This document shows positions 7,301-14,027 of a stretch of DNA of 14,033 nucleotides, in pieces; the first letter of the stretch is position 1, and every line of letters starts with the position of its first letter. Source of the stretch: JAKEGK01 sp036507695 (GTDB lineage: Bacteria; Pseudomonadota; Gammaproteobacteria; SZUA-152); the NCBI GenBank assembly GCA_036507695.1, contig DATCIR010000161.1, positions 1 through 14,033 on the forward strand, written 5' to 3'. Under the pieces are notes generated by a model that was given only the letters and a program-made list of their open reading frames with translations, had not been told where the DNA came from and did not search any database. The position numbers and the translations under genes are program-made.

Positions 7301-8843
7301 ATTGCTGACGGAAGTAATCATACAAGGGACGCACCTGGCGCGATAAGACCGTCAGCGGCGTGTCATCACCCATCGAGCCGGTCGCTTCCTGGGATTCTTC
7401 CGCCAAAACCCGTAGTATCTGATCCTGTTCTTCAAAAGTGACATGGAACATTTTTTTCGCCGCCTGCAACTGTTCAGGACTCATGGGCTTGAAGATATTG
7501 GGTTGTTCAATGAGTTGCGAGCCCAATTGTTCCGAGCGGCCTTTCAGCCATTCTTTATAGGGATGGCGGTTTTTCAATTCGTTATCAATATCCGCTGGCA
7601 ATAATAGTTTTCCGGTCCGGGTATCGATCGCGATCATTTCGCCGGGTTTCAGCCGGCCTTTCATCACCACATCCTCGGGTTTGTAATCGTAAACCCCGAT
7701 TTCGGATGCCAGGGTTACATGCCGGTCCCTGGTCATTACCCAGCGCGCCGGACGCAAACCGTTGCGATCCATGGTGCAGGCGGCGTAACGGCCATCGGTC
7801 AGCACAATGCCGGCCGGGCCATCCCAGGGTTCCATGTGCATGGAGTTGTATTCATAAAACGCCCGCAAATCCGCGTCCATGCTGGACATGTTCTGCCATG
7901 CCGGTGGAATTAATATACGCATGGCGCGGAAGATATCGATGCCTCCCGCCAACAGCACTTCCAGCATGTTATCCAGGGTATTGGAGTCTGAGCCGGTCAT
8001 GGAAACCAGCGGCCGGACATCTTCCATGGGAATGTTGGGGGACTCAAACTTGTGGCCCCGCGCGATGGACCAGTAGCGATTGCCCTGGATGGTGTTGATT
8101 TCCCCGTTGTGCGCCAGGAAACGGAACGGCTGAGCCAGCCGCCACTCAGGCCAGGTGTTGGTCGAAAAGCGCTGGTGAAACACGCACAACGAAGCCGTGA
8201 GTTTCTCATCGTTAAGATCCTGGTAGAACACCGGCAGGTTTTCCGGCATTACCAGGCCTTTGTAGGATATCACCCGCGACGACAGGCTGGGCATATAAAA
8301 CATGGTGTCGGATTTTTGCAAGGCCTTTTCGGCGCGCCGGCGCGCTATATATAAGTGGCGCTCAAACGTAGTGTCGTCCATGCCGTGCGGGGCGTTCACA
8401 AATATTTGTTCAATGACCGGTAGCGTTTTTAATGCTTCTTCGCCGCAGGCTTGCGGGTTGGTCGGCACGCTGCGCCAGCCCAGCATCTGCAGGCCTTCTT
8501 TGGAAAGTTCATCGGCCAGCCGTTGGCGGGCGGTGGCGGCCAGCTTCTCGTCAGTATTCAGGAATGCTATGCCGGTGGCATACAGGCCCGCCAGCTGAAA
8601 ACCCTGCTTTTGTGCAACCTGCTGTAAAAATGCATCGGGTTTTTTCAGTAACAAACCACAGCCATCGCCGGTTTTGCCGTCGGCGGCCACCGCACCACGG
8701 TGCGTCAGGCGGGTCAGGGCATGAATGGCGGTTTTTACCAGCCAATGACTGGGTTGATTGTCCGCTTGCACGATCAGGCCAAAGCCACAATTTTCTTTCT
8801 CGAATTCCGGGCGATAGAGCCCGCTGGGTAGTTTTTTAGTCAC
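4380..8843 (-). CDS. gltB: Glutamate synthase [NADPH] large (alpha) subunit
   Basis: GltB makes two glutamates from glutamine and 2-oxoglutarate, the ammonia-assimilation step that works with glutamine synthetase. The start codon is GTG (8843-8841). An in-frame TGA lies four codons upstream and there is no other start before the essential Cys19, so the call is secure. Cys19 in ENCGFGL is the Ntn-type nucleophile of the class II glutaminase domain (19 to about 420) and is normally exposed by removal of a propeptide, here 18 residues. The FMN-binding synthase domain spans about 820-1190. Within it Cys1107, Cys1113 and Cys1118 (MGCKYLRICHLNNC) match the 3Fe-4S ligands, in almost the same numbering as characterised enzymes. 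Glycine-rich GXGXG beta-helix repeats cover about 1260-1400. At 1487 residues it is full length. It has its own promoter at 8955-8983. Confidence 0.98.
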   Translation of the reverse strand: MTKKLPSGLYRPEFEKENCGFGLIVQADNQPSHWLVKTAIHALTRLTHRGAVAADGKTGDGCGLLLKKPDAFLQQVAQKQGFQLAGLYATGIAFLNTDEKLAATARQRLADELSKEGLQMLGWRSVPTNPQACGEEALKTLPVIEQIFVNAPHGMDDTTFERHLYIARRRAEKALQKSDTMFYMPSLSSRVISYKGLVMPENLPVFYQDLNDEKLTASLCVFHQRFSTNTWPEWRLAQPFRFLAHNGEINTIQGNRYWSIARGHKFESPNIPMEDVRPLVSMTGSDSNTLDNMLEVLLAGGIDIFRAMRILIPPAWQNMSSMDADLRAFYEYNSMHMEPWDGPAGIVLTDGRYAACTMDRNGLRPARWVMTRDRHVTLASEIGVYDYKPEDVVMKGRLKPGEMIAIDTRTGKLLLPADIDNELKNRHPYKEWLKGRSEQLGSQLIEQPNIFKPMSPEQLQAAKKMFHVTFEEQDQILRVLAEESQEATGSMGDDTPLTVLSRQVRPLYDYFRQQFAQVTNPAIDPLREQIVMSLATCFGRERNMFEESEAHAKRLLIDSPILSNSKFKQLQGTKDPDYARAIIDLNYPVNGELKTALTRICDQAVAAVKNGKVVLILSDKAIAADKIPVHALLATGAVHHRLIREGLRCDANIVVETGTARDSHHCAVLIGYGATAIYPYLAYECIIGMQLSGEIVERNSVELMRHYRKGINKGLYKIISKMGISTISSYRGAQLFEAVGLHNDVVELCFNGTTNRLQGGNFDDLEADQRWLAKTAWNPRKQINQGGVLKYVHGGEDHAYNPDVVAALQAAVKSGDYKKYREFARLVDERPTLAFRDLLKLKHGTPSISIDEVESIEKIVIRFDSAAMSLGALSPEAHETLAQAMNRLGGRSNSGEGGEDPARYYSDKRSKIKQVASGRFGVTPAYLRSAEVMQIKIAQGAKPGEGGQLPGKKVNELIARLRFCKPGVSLISPAPHHDIYSIEDLAQLIFDLKQVNPAGLVSVKLVAEAGVGTIAAGVAKAYADLITIAGHDGGTGASPLTSVHYAGSPWELGLTETHQILRANDLRGKVRLQTDGGLKTGLDVIKAAMLGAESFGFGTAPMVAMGCKYLRICHLNNCATGVATQNNVLRMDYYRGEVEWVMSYFRFVAQHVRELLAQLGARKLTDIIGRVDLLEALPGHTSRQQKLDLTPILSDAGVDARKPQFCESPRNEPFDKGELAEQMVKDTLPAISNKTGGEFSYQVNNTNRSIGARLSGEIAVRHGDQGMCDKPILIRLRGTAGQSFGVWNAGGLHMTLTGDANDYVGKGMAGGKLVIIPPENSGFASHETTIIGNTCLYGATGGKLFAAGLAGERFAVRNSGALAIVEGIGDHGCEYMTGGVITVLGSCGVNFGAGMTGGIAFVLDEDNTFVDRYNHELIDIHRLSPESMEEYRNYLRDLIREFVNETASKRGQMLLNDFATFVPKFWLVKPKAAELSALLADLHTLAA

Positions 8844-8954
8844 TGCTATCGTTCACTCTAAGATTGATTAAAAGCCAATTAGAAAATAGTTATTCTTATT
8901 ATTCATTAGCTTAAAACTGGATGCCCTGCGCCTGCTTCAGGCAAATGGCCGGAA

Positions 8955-8983
8955 ATTATACTTTGCTCTACCGCGGTATTCAA
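8955..8983 (-). promoter_or_regulatory. Sigma70-type promoter of gltBD
   Basis: On the minus strand TTGAAT (8983-8978) and a consensus TATAAT (8960-8955) are separated by exactly 17 bases, the best promoter match in the window. Transcription would start near 8948, about 105 bases before the GTG of gltB. A 10-base palindrome, TACCGCGGTA (8969-8978), lies in the spacer and touches the -35 box, where a bound protein could control initiation; that role is inferred. Confidence 0.7.
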
Positions 8984-9091
8984 TGCACGGCAGCGAATTC
9001 CTATCATGCTAAATCCTGCCGCAAATTGCCAGCAACGTGTTGTTTGGACAATTAAAAACATATAATTACCGCGTTTATTATTCGCGCGGGA

Positions 9092-9109
9092 ATCCACCCG
9101 GGGGTGGAT
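9092..9109. repeat. Perfect inverted repeat ATCCACC-CGGG-GGTGGAT
   Basis: Seven complementary bases flank a 4-base loop, 44 bases beyond the stop codon of the DamX-like gene. A second small inverted repeat follows at 9069-9089. As RNA they could form the 3' end of the upstream operon, but no T-run follows the first stem directly; the nearest T-rich stretch on the minus strand is about 30 bases on (9059-9055). It may instead be a protein-binding site. Confidence 0.4.
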
Positions 9110-9152
9110 GAACCGCGGTACGGAATTGGTCTGGGAATATAGCGGTGCCGTG

Positions 9153-10712
9153 TTACTGCGGTGGTACGATTTCGGCCTGGATGCCGCGGAACTGGCGAAC
9201 CCAGGGTTTAACACCCGCCAATCCGGCAGGCAGCTGGGTTAGCGCGGCGTTAACGGATTTCCGGTCGGGATAAACGCCGTAAATTAAATTGTGCCAGTTC
9301 TTTTCATTGCGGAGCGAATAGAAATAAGCCACTTTTTGTGGTTGCAGCCGGTGCTTATGGATAAACCGGCCGATGGTGGCGTGTTGGTGTGCTGACACCA
9401 GTTGCAAGGTGAAGGATTCGGGCTTTTGCTGCATCACCCAGGCTGCGTCTTTTAGACGCGTAGCGCCCCCCGGTTTTGCGATTTGATTGTTCACATCGGG
9501 TTGTGCCGCGGTAGTTGCAACCGCAGTAGCCGCTGTTGGCGGCAGTTGGTCAGCGGCCGGTGAGGACGCCTGTTGGCTGGGCTGCGCAGCTTGCAGCTCG
9601 GTGTTTTTGTTAGACTGAACTTCTTTCAATGACTGCATATGATCCGCTGGTTCGGCGGGGGAGGCGGTTTTTTTTTCATAAGACATGTTGTCCGGCTTAC
9701 TTTCGGCGCTGGCGCTTAAATCAGGCAGTTTTAGCGGAGTTATGGTGGTTGCGGCGGGTTTATCCAGCGGCTGGGCAGTATCGGCTGTCTCGTTGGTATC
9801 GCCAATTAGGGTTTTGAAATAATCCTGAAGCAAGTAAGCGGCCGTTGCAATGCCAAGCAATAATACAACGGCAATATACTTTCGGCCGGCGAATTGTTTT
9901 TGTGCCTGAATGCTGCTGGTGCGGCGTATTATCGGTGTGGTTTCAAACAGCAGCTTGTCCGCCGCCTCGTTCATTCTGGCCGGTACACCGTTGGATTGTT
10001 TGTGTATTTTGCGAATGGTGGGTTGTGTCAGGAATTGGTCCGTTGCCATTCCCGCTAACGATAAGCGGTGATGCAGGTAATTGCCGGTTTGCGATTCATC
10101 GAAGGGCGGTAAATCAATTTTGCGGACAATCAAACGGTGTTTTTCATTCAGTTCCGGCTCGGCGAGCACCACCTTTATATGCGGTTCGCTAAACAGGATA
10201 ACGCGTATGGACGTGCCGCTGGTGACATTTCTGACGGATGCCAATTCCAGTATCAGGCTTAATATCTTGGTGGAAAACAAATGGGCGTTATCAACCAGCA
10301 ATATAACCGGCAAGGCTTGTTGCAACTGGCTATCGAGGCGCTTTTTCAAATTGGCCAGCATGGAGTTTTTGTGGATACTGGCATGTGCGATGCCAAACCC
10401 CATGTACACCCGTTGCAAAAATTGTTCTTCGGTCATCATTTTATGACCTTCCATTTTACAAATCTTCCAGTGTTCGCTGGCACTGTTAATGAACTGTTGC
10501 AGAAACATGGTTTTTCCCATGCCTTGCCCGCCGGTAACCAGCAGCAGTTCGTTGGTGTTGTGGGCAAGGTGTAACAGGATGTCCAGGCGTTGTTTGCGGG
10601 CAGGTTCGGCATAGTACATGTCGTTTTCAACCGCGGTTGAAAAGGGCGCCCGGTTCATGCCGTAGTGGGCGAGATACTCCGGAAGCTCAGTTTTCTTTTT
10701 GAAAGCACCCAT
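9153..10712 (-). CDS. DamX-like membrane protein: AAA ATPase domain, one membrane segment, SPOR domain
   Basis: I place the start at the ATG at 10712 (519 residues); an in-frame TTG at 10724 and GTG at 10715 are alternatives. Residues about 10-250 form an AAA/ExeA-like ATPase with Walker A GGQGMGKT (61-68) and Walker B VILLVDNAH (136-144). A single hydrophobic segment lies at about 279-295 (YIAVVLLLGIATAAYLL). A long region rich in Ala, Gln, Pro and Thr follows, then a C-terminal SPOR-type domain (about 426-519, with FTLQLVSAH and NLIYGVYPDRKSVNAAL). SPOR domains bind denuded peptidoglycan at the division septum. The protein would sit in the inner membrane with the ATPase inside and the SPOR domain in the periplasm. 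A similar gene lies next to aroB in pseudomonads and as damX in enterobacteria (recalled, not checked). DamX of Escherichia coli lacks so complete an ATPase domain, so I give no symbol. Confidence 0.88.
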   Translation of the reverse strand: MGAFKKKTELPEYLAHYGMNRAPFSTAVENDMYYAEPARKQRLDILLHLAHNTNELLLVTGGQGMGKTMFLQQFINSASEHWKICKMEGHKMMTEEQFLQRVYMGFGIAHASIHKNSMLANLKKRLDSQLQQALPVILLVDNAHLFSTKILSLILELASVRNVTSGTSIRVILFSEPHIKVVLAEPELNEKHRLIVRKIDLPPFDESQTGNYLHHRLSLAGMATDQFLTQPTIRKIHKQSNGVPARMNEAADKLLFETTPIIRRTSSIQAQKQFAGRKYIAVVLLLGIATAAYLLQDYFKTLIGDTNETADTAQPLDKPAATTITPLKLPDLSASAESKPDNMSYEKKTASPAEPADHMQSLKEVQSNKNTELQAAQPSQQASSPAADQLPPTAATAVATTAAQPDVNNQIAKPGGATRLKDAAWVMQQKPESFTLQLVSAHQHATIGRFIHKHRLQPQKVAYFYSLRNEKNWHNLIYGVYPDRKSVNAALTQLPAGLAGVKPWVRQFRGIQAEIVPPQ

Positions 10713-10732
10713 CACTATAGTCAATACCGAAT

Positions 10733-10993
10733 TCAGTCCTGGTTGGGTTGTTTGTCGCCATGTACAAAAGCAACTCTGTAACCACGAGTGATATTTTTAT
10801 CGCGCCATGTCAGCATCGCTTCGAGTGCGGCCGCCTGGTCCTCGAAATGTTCCCGCTTAATAGAGCCGGCTGAGCCTTGTGCGCCGGATTCCCGGATGAG
10901 GTTCCAGCCACCGATCAAGTCTTCCTGCAAAATAAGGTGCACAAAACGAATAACACCGGTATCGGTTGGTTGCGATTGCAAATAGATGCGCAT
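10733..10993 (-). CDS. Small WGR-domain protein
   Basis: From the ATG at 10993 the product has 86 residues beginning MRIYLQ, the usual opening of stand-alone bacterial WGR proteins; a TTG at 11008 would add five residues. The whole protein is one WGR domain: RFVHLILQEDLIGGWNLIRE, then GSIKREHFEDQAAALEAML, and a final RGYRVAF. The signature tripeptide that names the domain is degenerate, reading S-G-A where W-G-R or W-G-Y is usual. WGR domains occur in some PARPs and other proteins and are thought to bind nucleic acid; the function of the small stand-alone bacterial form is not known. It lies 24 bases after dgt and about 20 before the DamX-like gene, so it is very likely part of the same operon. 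The family call rests on pattern recognition without a search. Confidence 0.75.
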   Translation of the reverse strand: MRIYLQSQPTDTGVIRFVHLILQEDLIGGWNLIRESGAQGSAGSIKREHFEDQAAALEAMLTWRDKNITRGYRVAFVHGDKQPNQD

Positions 10994-11017
10994 ACCGGTA
11001 GCTGGCAACTGATCCCG

Positions 11018-12169
11018 TCAGGTTAATTTAATGGGATCGAAAATACGTTCATATTCCCGGATGGCGTAACGGTCCGTCATGCCGGCGATATAATCCGCAA
11101 TCACCGTGGCCCGTCCCTGCCCGCCCGGCGCATTATACTCGTTTGAAGCCTGTTTGCAGGGTTCCGTTGGCAGTAAGCGGATATCATCCATGAATGCCTG
11201 GAACAGTGATTTGATGACCAGTTTCGCCTTGGTGCTCATGCGATGCACCCGGTAATGCTGGTACAGACTGGTGCGCAGGGTTTTTTTCAACTGCTGGACT
11301 TTTTCTTTCATGGCATCGCTGTAAATCGCGATGGGTGCGGATAGTTGTTTGACGTCCGCCGCGCACGCCGGATTCAGGGATTGAATCTGAGCGCTGGTCG
11401 CCGCCAGGAAATCGGTGATCTGGCGGTTAATCATGCGGCGGATAATTTCATGGATAACGCGGCGTTCGTTAATGGCCGGGTATTGCTGCACCACTTCTTC
11501 GTACAGTTGATTGAAAAGATCGACTTCCCGCATTTGTTCGATGTTCAGCAGGCCCGCGCGCAGTCCGTCATCGACATCGTGATTATTGTAGGCGATTTCA
11601 TCAGCGACGTTGGCGATCTGCGCTTCAAGACCCGGCTGCTGTTTTTTAAGAAAACGTTCGCCGACATCACCCAATAGCTGGGCGTTTTTAATGGAGCAAT
11701 GTTTGAGGATGCCTTCGCGGGTTTCAAACGTAAGATTCAAGCCATCGAACTCGGCGTATTTTTCCTCCAGATGATCAACGATGCGCAGCGACTGAAGGTT
11801 ATGTTCGAAACCGCCGTAGTCCCGCATACAGTCGTTTAATGCGTCCTGACCGGCATGGCCAAAGGGGGTGTGTCCCAAATCATGCGCCAGTGAAATCGCC
11901 TCGGTGAGTTCTTCGTTGACGCGCAAGGCGCGGGCGATGGTGCGGCCGATTTGCGCCACTTCCAGGGAGTGCGTAAGCCGGGTGCGGAACATATCACCTT
12001 CATGGTTGACGAACACCTGGGTTTTGTATTCCAGGCGGCGAAACGCGGCGGAGTGCACGATGCGGTCGCGGTCGCGCTGAAACTCGGAACGGTTATTGGG
12101 CGGCGCCTCCGTGTGACGGCGGCCGCGGGAGGCGCTGTGACTGGTGGCGTAAGGCGCGAGTTCGCTCAT
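11018..12169 (-). CDS. dgt: dGTPase-like HD-domain deoxyribonucleotide triphosphohydrolase
   Basis: Enzymes of this family hydrolyse dNTPs to the deoxynucleoside and tripolyphosphate and so affect nucleotide pools. The 383 residues match the shorter, type 2 dGTPase-like group. The metal-binding HD residues are present: His67 (RLTHSLEV), His96-Asp97 (AHDLGHTPFGHAG) and Asp190 (ADEIAYNNHD). The N-terminal RRHTEAPPNNRSEFQRDRDRIVHSAAFRRLEYKTQV is typical, written here in part only as RLEYKTQV at 45-52. The C-terminus (DYIAGMTDRYAIREYERIF) is also characteristic and complete. The ATG lies 6 bases after the aroB stop, with no clear ribosome site, which suggests translational coupling. Substrate preference among dNTPs cannot be told from sequence, so the symbol marks the family. 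Confidence 0.93.
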   Translation of the reverse strand: MSELAPYATSHSASRGRRHTEAPPNNRSEFQRDRDRIVHSAAFRRLEYKTQVFVNHEGDMFRTRLTHSLEVAQIGRTIARALRVNEELTEAISLAHDLGHTPFGHAGQDALNDCMRDYGGFEHNLQSLRIVDHLEEKYAEFDGLNLTFETREGILKHCSIKNAQLLGDVGERFLKKQQPGLEAQIANVADEIAYNNHDVDDGLRAGLLNIEQMREVDLFNQLYEEVVQQYPAINERRVIHEIIRRMINRQITDFLAATSAQIQSLNPACAADVKQLSAPIAIYSDAMKEKVQQLKKTLRTSLYQHYRVHRMSTKAKLVIKSLFQAFMDDIRLLPTEPCKQASNEYNAPGGQGRATVIADYIAGMTDRYAIREYERIFDPIKLT

Positions 12170-12175
12170 GGCTGG

Positions 12176-13255
12176 TTAGTCACAATGTTGCTTCAGCACG
12201 TCGTTTAAAAGTTCGGGATTGTAGTCGTCACAGACGATGGCTTTGCCCAGTTGTTTGAGCAGCACCAGGTTGATTTTTCCGGCTTTCACTTTTTTGTCGA
12301 CGGCCATCAGGCCGAGGTATTGCGGCACACTGATACCTGCAGGGCCTTTCACCGGCAATTTTGCTTTGGCGATCAAAGCCACAATGCGCTCCAGTGTGGC
12401 TGTATCAAGCCAACCATGCGCCGCCGATAATTGCGCCGCCATCACCATGCCGGCGGCGACCGCTTCGCCGTGCAGCCAGGATCCGTAACCCATACCGGCT
12501 TCGATGGCATGACCAAAGGTATGCCCCAGATTGAGCAAGGCGCGTTCCCCGGCTTCCAGTTCGTCCGCCGCCACGACCTCGGCCTTGTTGCGGCAGGAAC
12601 GTTCAATGGCATAGGCGAGGCTATCGGGGTCCCGGTTGATTAAGCGATCCATATTGGATTCCAGCCAGTTAAAAAACTCGCGGTCGCGGATTAAGCCATA
12701 CTTGACGACTTCCGCCAGGCCCGCGCTGAGTTCCTTGTCGTCCAGGGTGTTCAGCGTGCGGATATCCGCAACAACGGACAACGGCTGGTAAAACGCGCCG
12801 ATCATGTTCTTTCCCAGCGGGTGGTTCACGCCGGTTTTGCCGCCGACCGATGAATCGACCTGGGCCAGCAGGGTGGTGGGGACCTGGATGAAATTGACGC
12901 CGCGTTGATAGGTCGCCGCGGCGAAGCCGGTCATGTCACCGATAACACCACCGCCCAGTGCAATCAGGGTGCAGCGGCGGTCGAAGCGTTTTTCCAGCAA
13001 CACCGTGTAGATCTGGTTCATGGTTTCCAGGGTTTTGTATTGCTCGCCATCGGGCAATACCACGGTTTCCGTGCGGGCGCCGGATAAGGTGGCAAGCAGG
13101 GTGTCGAGGTAGAGCGGGGCAATAGTGTCGTTAGTGACTACCAACAGCTGCCTGGTCGGGGCATGCCGCAGGATCAAGTCCGCGTTCTCCAGCAATTGAT
13201 CGCCGATATAGATTGGGTAGCTGCGTTTGCCCAGTTGAACAGTCAAAGTTTTCAT
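12176..13255 (-). CDS. aroB: 3-dehydroquinate synthase
   Basis: AroB converts DAHP to 3-dehydroquinate, the second step of the shikimate pathway, using NAD and a divalent metal in the cytoplasm. The 359-residue length is standard. The NAD-binding part includes PDGEQYKTL (68-76) and LIALGGGVIGDMTGFAAATY (97-116). PTTLLAQVDSSVGGKTGVN (126-144) forms the substrate and nucleotide site. The metal ligands are Glu182 (GLAEVVKYG), His245 (NLGHTFGHA) and His262 (LHGEA), with His249 as the usual catalytic histidine. The gene begins 11 bases after aroK and ends 6 bases before dgt, so it is cotranscribed with both. Nothing is unusual. Confidence 0.98.
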   Translation of the reverse strand: MKTLTVQLGKRSYPIYIGDQLLENADLILRHAPTRQLLVVTNDTIAPLYLDTLLATLSGARTETVVLPDGEQYKTLETMNQIYTVLLEKRFDRRCTLIALGGGVIGDMTGFAAATYQRGVNFIQVPTTLLAQVDSSVGGKTGVNHPLGKNMIGAFYQPLSVVADIRTLNTLDDKELSAGLAEVVKYGLIRDREFFNWLESNMDRLINRDPDSLAYAIERSCRNKAEVVAADELEAGERALLNLGHTFGHAIEAGMGYGSWLHGEAVAAGMVMAAQLSAAHGWLDTATLERIVALIAKAKLPVKGPAGISVPQYLGLMAVDKKVKAGKINLVLLKQLGKAIVCDDYNPELLNDVLKQHCD

Positions 13256-13266
13256 GGTGTCCGGTT

Positions 13267-13788
13267 CTAAAGACTTTTTTCCTGAATGATCTTTTGTAAT
13301 TTGCTGACCGCCTGGCGCACGGTAAATCCGTCGGTTTCAAATACGGTATCCGCGGCTTCCCGGTACAAGGGGTCGCGTTTTGCCAATAATTCTTCAATGG
13401 TCTTTCTGGGATTTTTGGTCTGCAACAGCGGCCGGTTTTTATCGCGTGCGGTGCGCCGCACCAGTTGCTCCAGCGGTGCGCATAAATAGATGACAAATCC
13501 ATGGGTTGACATAAATCGGCGGCTTTTTTCACTGAGCACCGCGCCCCCGCCCGTGGCGAGCACGATAGTAGCGTCTTTGGACAATAGTTCCTTAATCATA
13601 GCGGATTCACGCAGGCGAAAGCCTTCCTCTTTTTCCAGTTCAAAAATAAGCGGAATGGTAGCGCCGGTGCGTTTTTCAATCTCCTTATCACTGTCGTAGA
13701 AGTCCCGGCCCAAAGCCTTTGCAATCTGACGGCCAATAGTCGTTTTGCCAGCCCCCATTGGGCCAACAAAGATGATGTTTTGCGGCAT
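13267..13788 (-). CDS. aroK: Shikimate kinase
   Basis: This P-loop kinase phosphorylates shikimate at the 3-hydroxyl with ATP, the fifth step of the shikimate pathway. The 173-residue length is normal. Walker A is GPMGAGKTT (9-17). Asp34 (YDSDKEIE), Arg58 (FRLRE), the ATGGGAV loop (78-84) and Arg138 (KRDPLY) are the shikimate-binding residues of the family. NRPLL (118-122) includes the LID arginine Arg119. The ATG at 13788 is followed after a few codons by the P-loop, so no earlier start is expected. The enzyme of the neighbouring gene aroB acts three steps earlier in the same pathway, and the aroK-aroB pair is a common gammaproteobacterial arrangement. The type I (aroK) rather than aroL assignment rests on this context. 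Confidence 0.97.
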   Translation of the reverse strand: MPQNIIFVGPMGAGKTTIGRQIAKALGRDFYDSDKEIEKRTGATIPLIFELEKEEGFRLRESAMIKELLSKDATIVLATGGGAVLSEKSRRFMSTHGFVIYLCAPLEQLVRRTARDKNRPLLQTKNPRKTIEELLAKRDPLYREAADTVFETDGFTVRQAVSKLQKIIQEKSL

Positions 13789-13817
13789 AGATCTGGACTG
13801 TCGGGTTAAAAGGGATG

Positions 13818-13823
13818 ATTATC
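13818..13823 (-). promoter_or_regulatory. Possible -10 box upstream of aroK
   Basis: On the minus strand GATAAT (13823-13818) lies 30 bases before the aroK start codon. About 18 bases farther upstream is only a poor -35 match, TTAAAT, within an AT-rich stretch. It is the best promoter candidate between the repeat element and aroK, but weak; the operon may also be read from a promoter outside the window. Confidence 0.3.
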
Positions 13824-13921
13824 TTACAAGCAGATGGGGGGATTTAAAACTAAAAATTCAATTCCGGAGCGATCAGGGGGAAAATGGCGCCCCTAGTGTC
13901 GCGAACCAGAAATATCGAAAC

Positions 13922-14027
13922 ATAAAACGGCAGCTTTTTCCGCATGGCCGCGTTGCTCGTCGTTGCCATAGTCCCCGCTATGACGCCTCCTCGCGCCTCG
14001 CCCTGCGAAAAAATCCCTCCGTTTTAT
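13922..14027. repeat. 106-base element with terminal inverted repeats, MITE- or REP-like
   Basis: ATAAAACGG (13922-13930) and CCGTTTTAT (14019-14027) are a perfect 9-base inverted pair. Imperfect complementarity continues inward through the two T/A-rich blocks and GCGCA/TGCGA-like sequences to about 30 bases from each end. A central dyad CATAG-TCCCCG-CTATG lies near 13967-13982. The two arms between show weak further pairing, so the whole element could fold into one long imperfect hairpin. No open frame spans it and I see no target-site duplication. It lies about 130 bases upstream of aroK. Its form suggests a dispersed non-coding repeat; only one copy is in this window, so the repeat nature is inferred. 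Confidence 0.5.

Larger units (their letters stand above)
8844..9152. other. Intergenic region between the DamX-like gene and gltB
   Basis: These 309 bases hold no gene I can support. They carry the gltB promoter, an ATCCACC inverted repeat, a neighbouring CCGCG/CGCGG inverted repeat (9069-9073 and 9085-9089), two copies of the palindrome ACCGCGGT (8970-8977 and 9112-9119), and in the gltB leader a small hairpin GCCTG-CTT-CAGGC (8930-8942). The leader between the promoter and the GTG start is about 105 bases long and AT-rich near its 3' end. Confidence 0.6.

Noticed and set aside
9025..9042. Sigma54-like TGGCA...TTGC pattern upstream of gltB
   Set aside because: The GG and GC elements are at the wrong distance (9 rather than 10 bases between them), and a good sigma70 promoter is present nearby.
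9040..9066. Plus-strand TATAAT with TTGTTT, a possible divergent promoter
   Set aside because: Spacing is only 15 bases, and no plus-strand gene follows; it would run antisense into the DamX-like gene.
8906..9214. Minus-strand open frame of 102 codons between gltB and the DamX-like gene
   Set aside because: It overlaps the end of the DamX-like gene in another frame, runs through the gltB promoter and has no recognisable protein features.
13867..13896. AGGGG/CCCCT inverted repeat between the terminal-repeat element and aroK
   Set aside because: A 5-base stem with no T-run; too weak to call as a terminator or operator.
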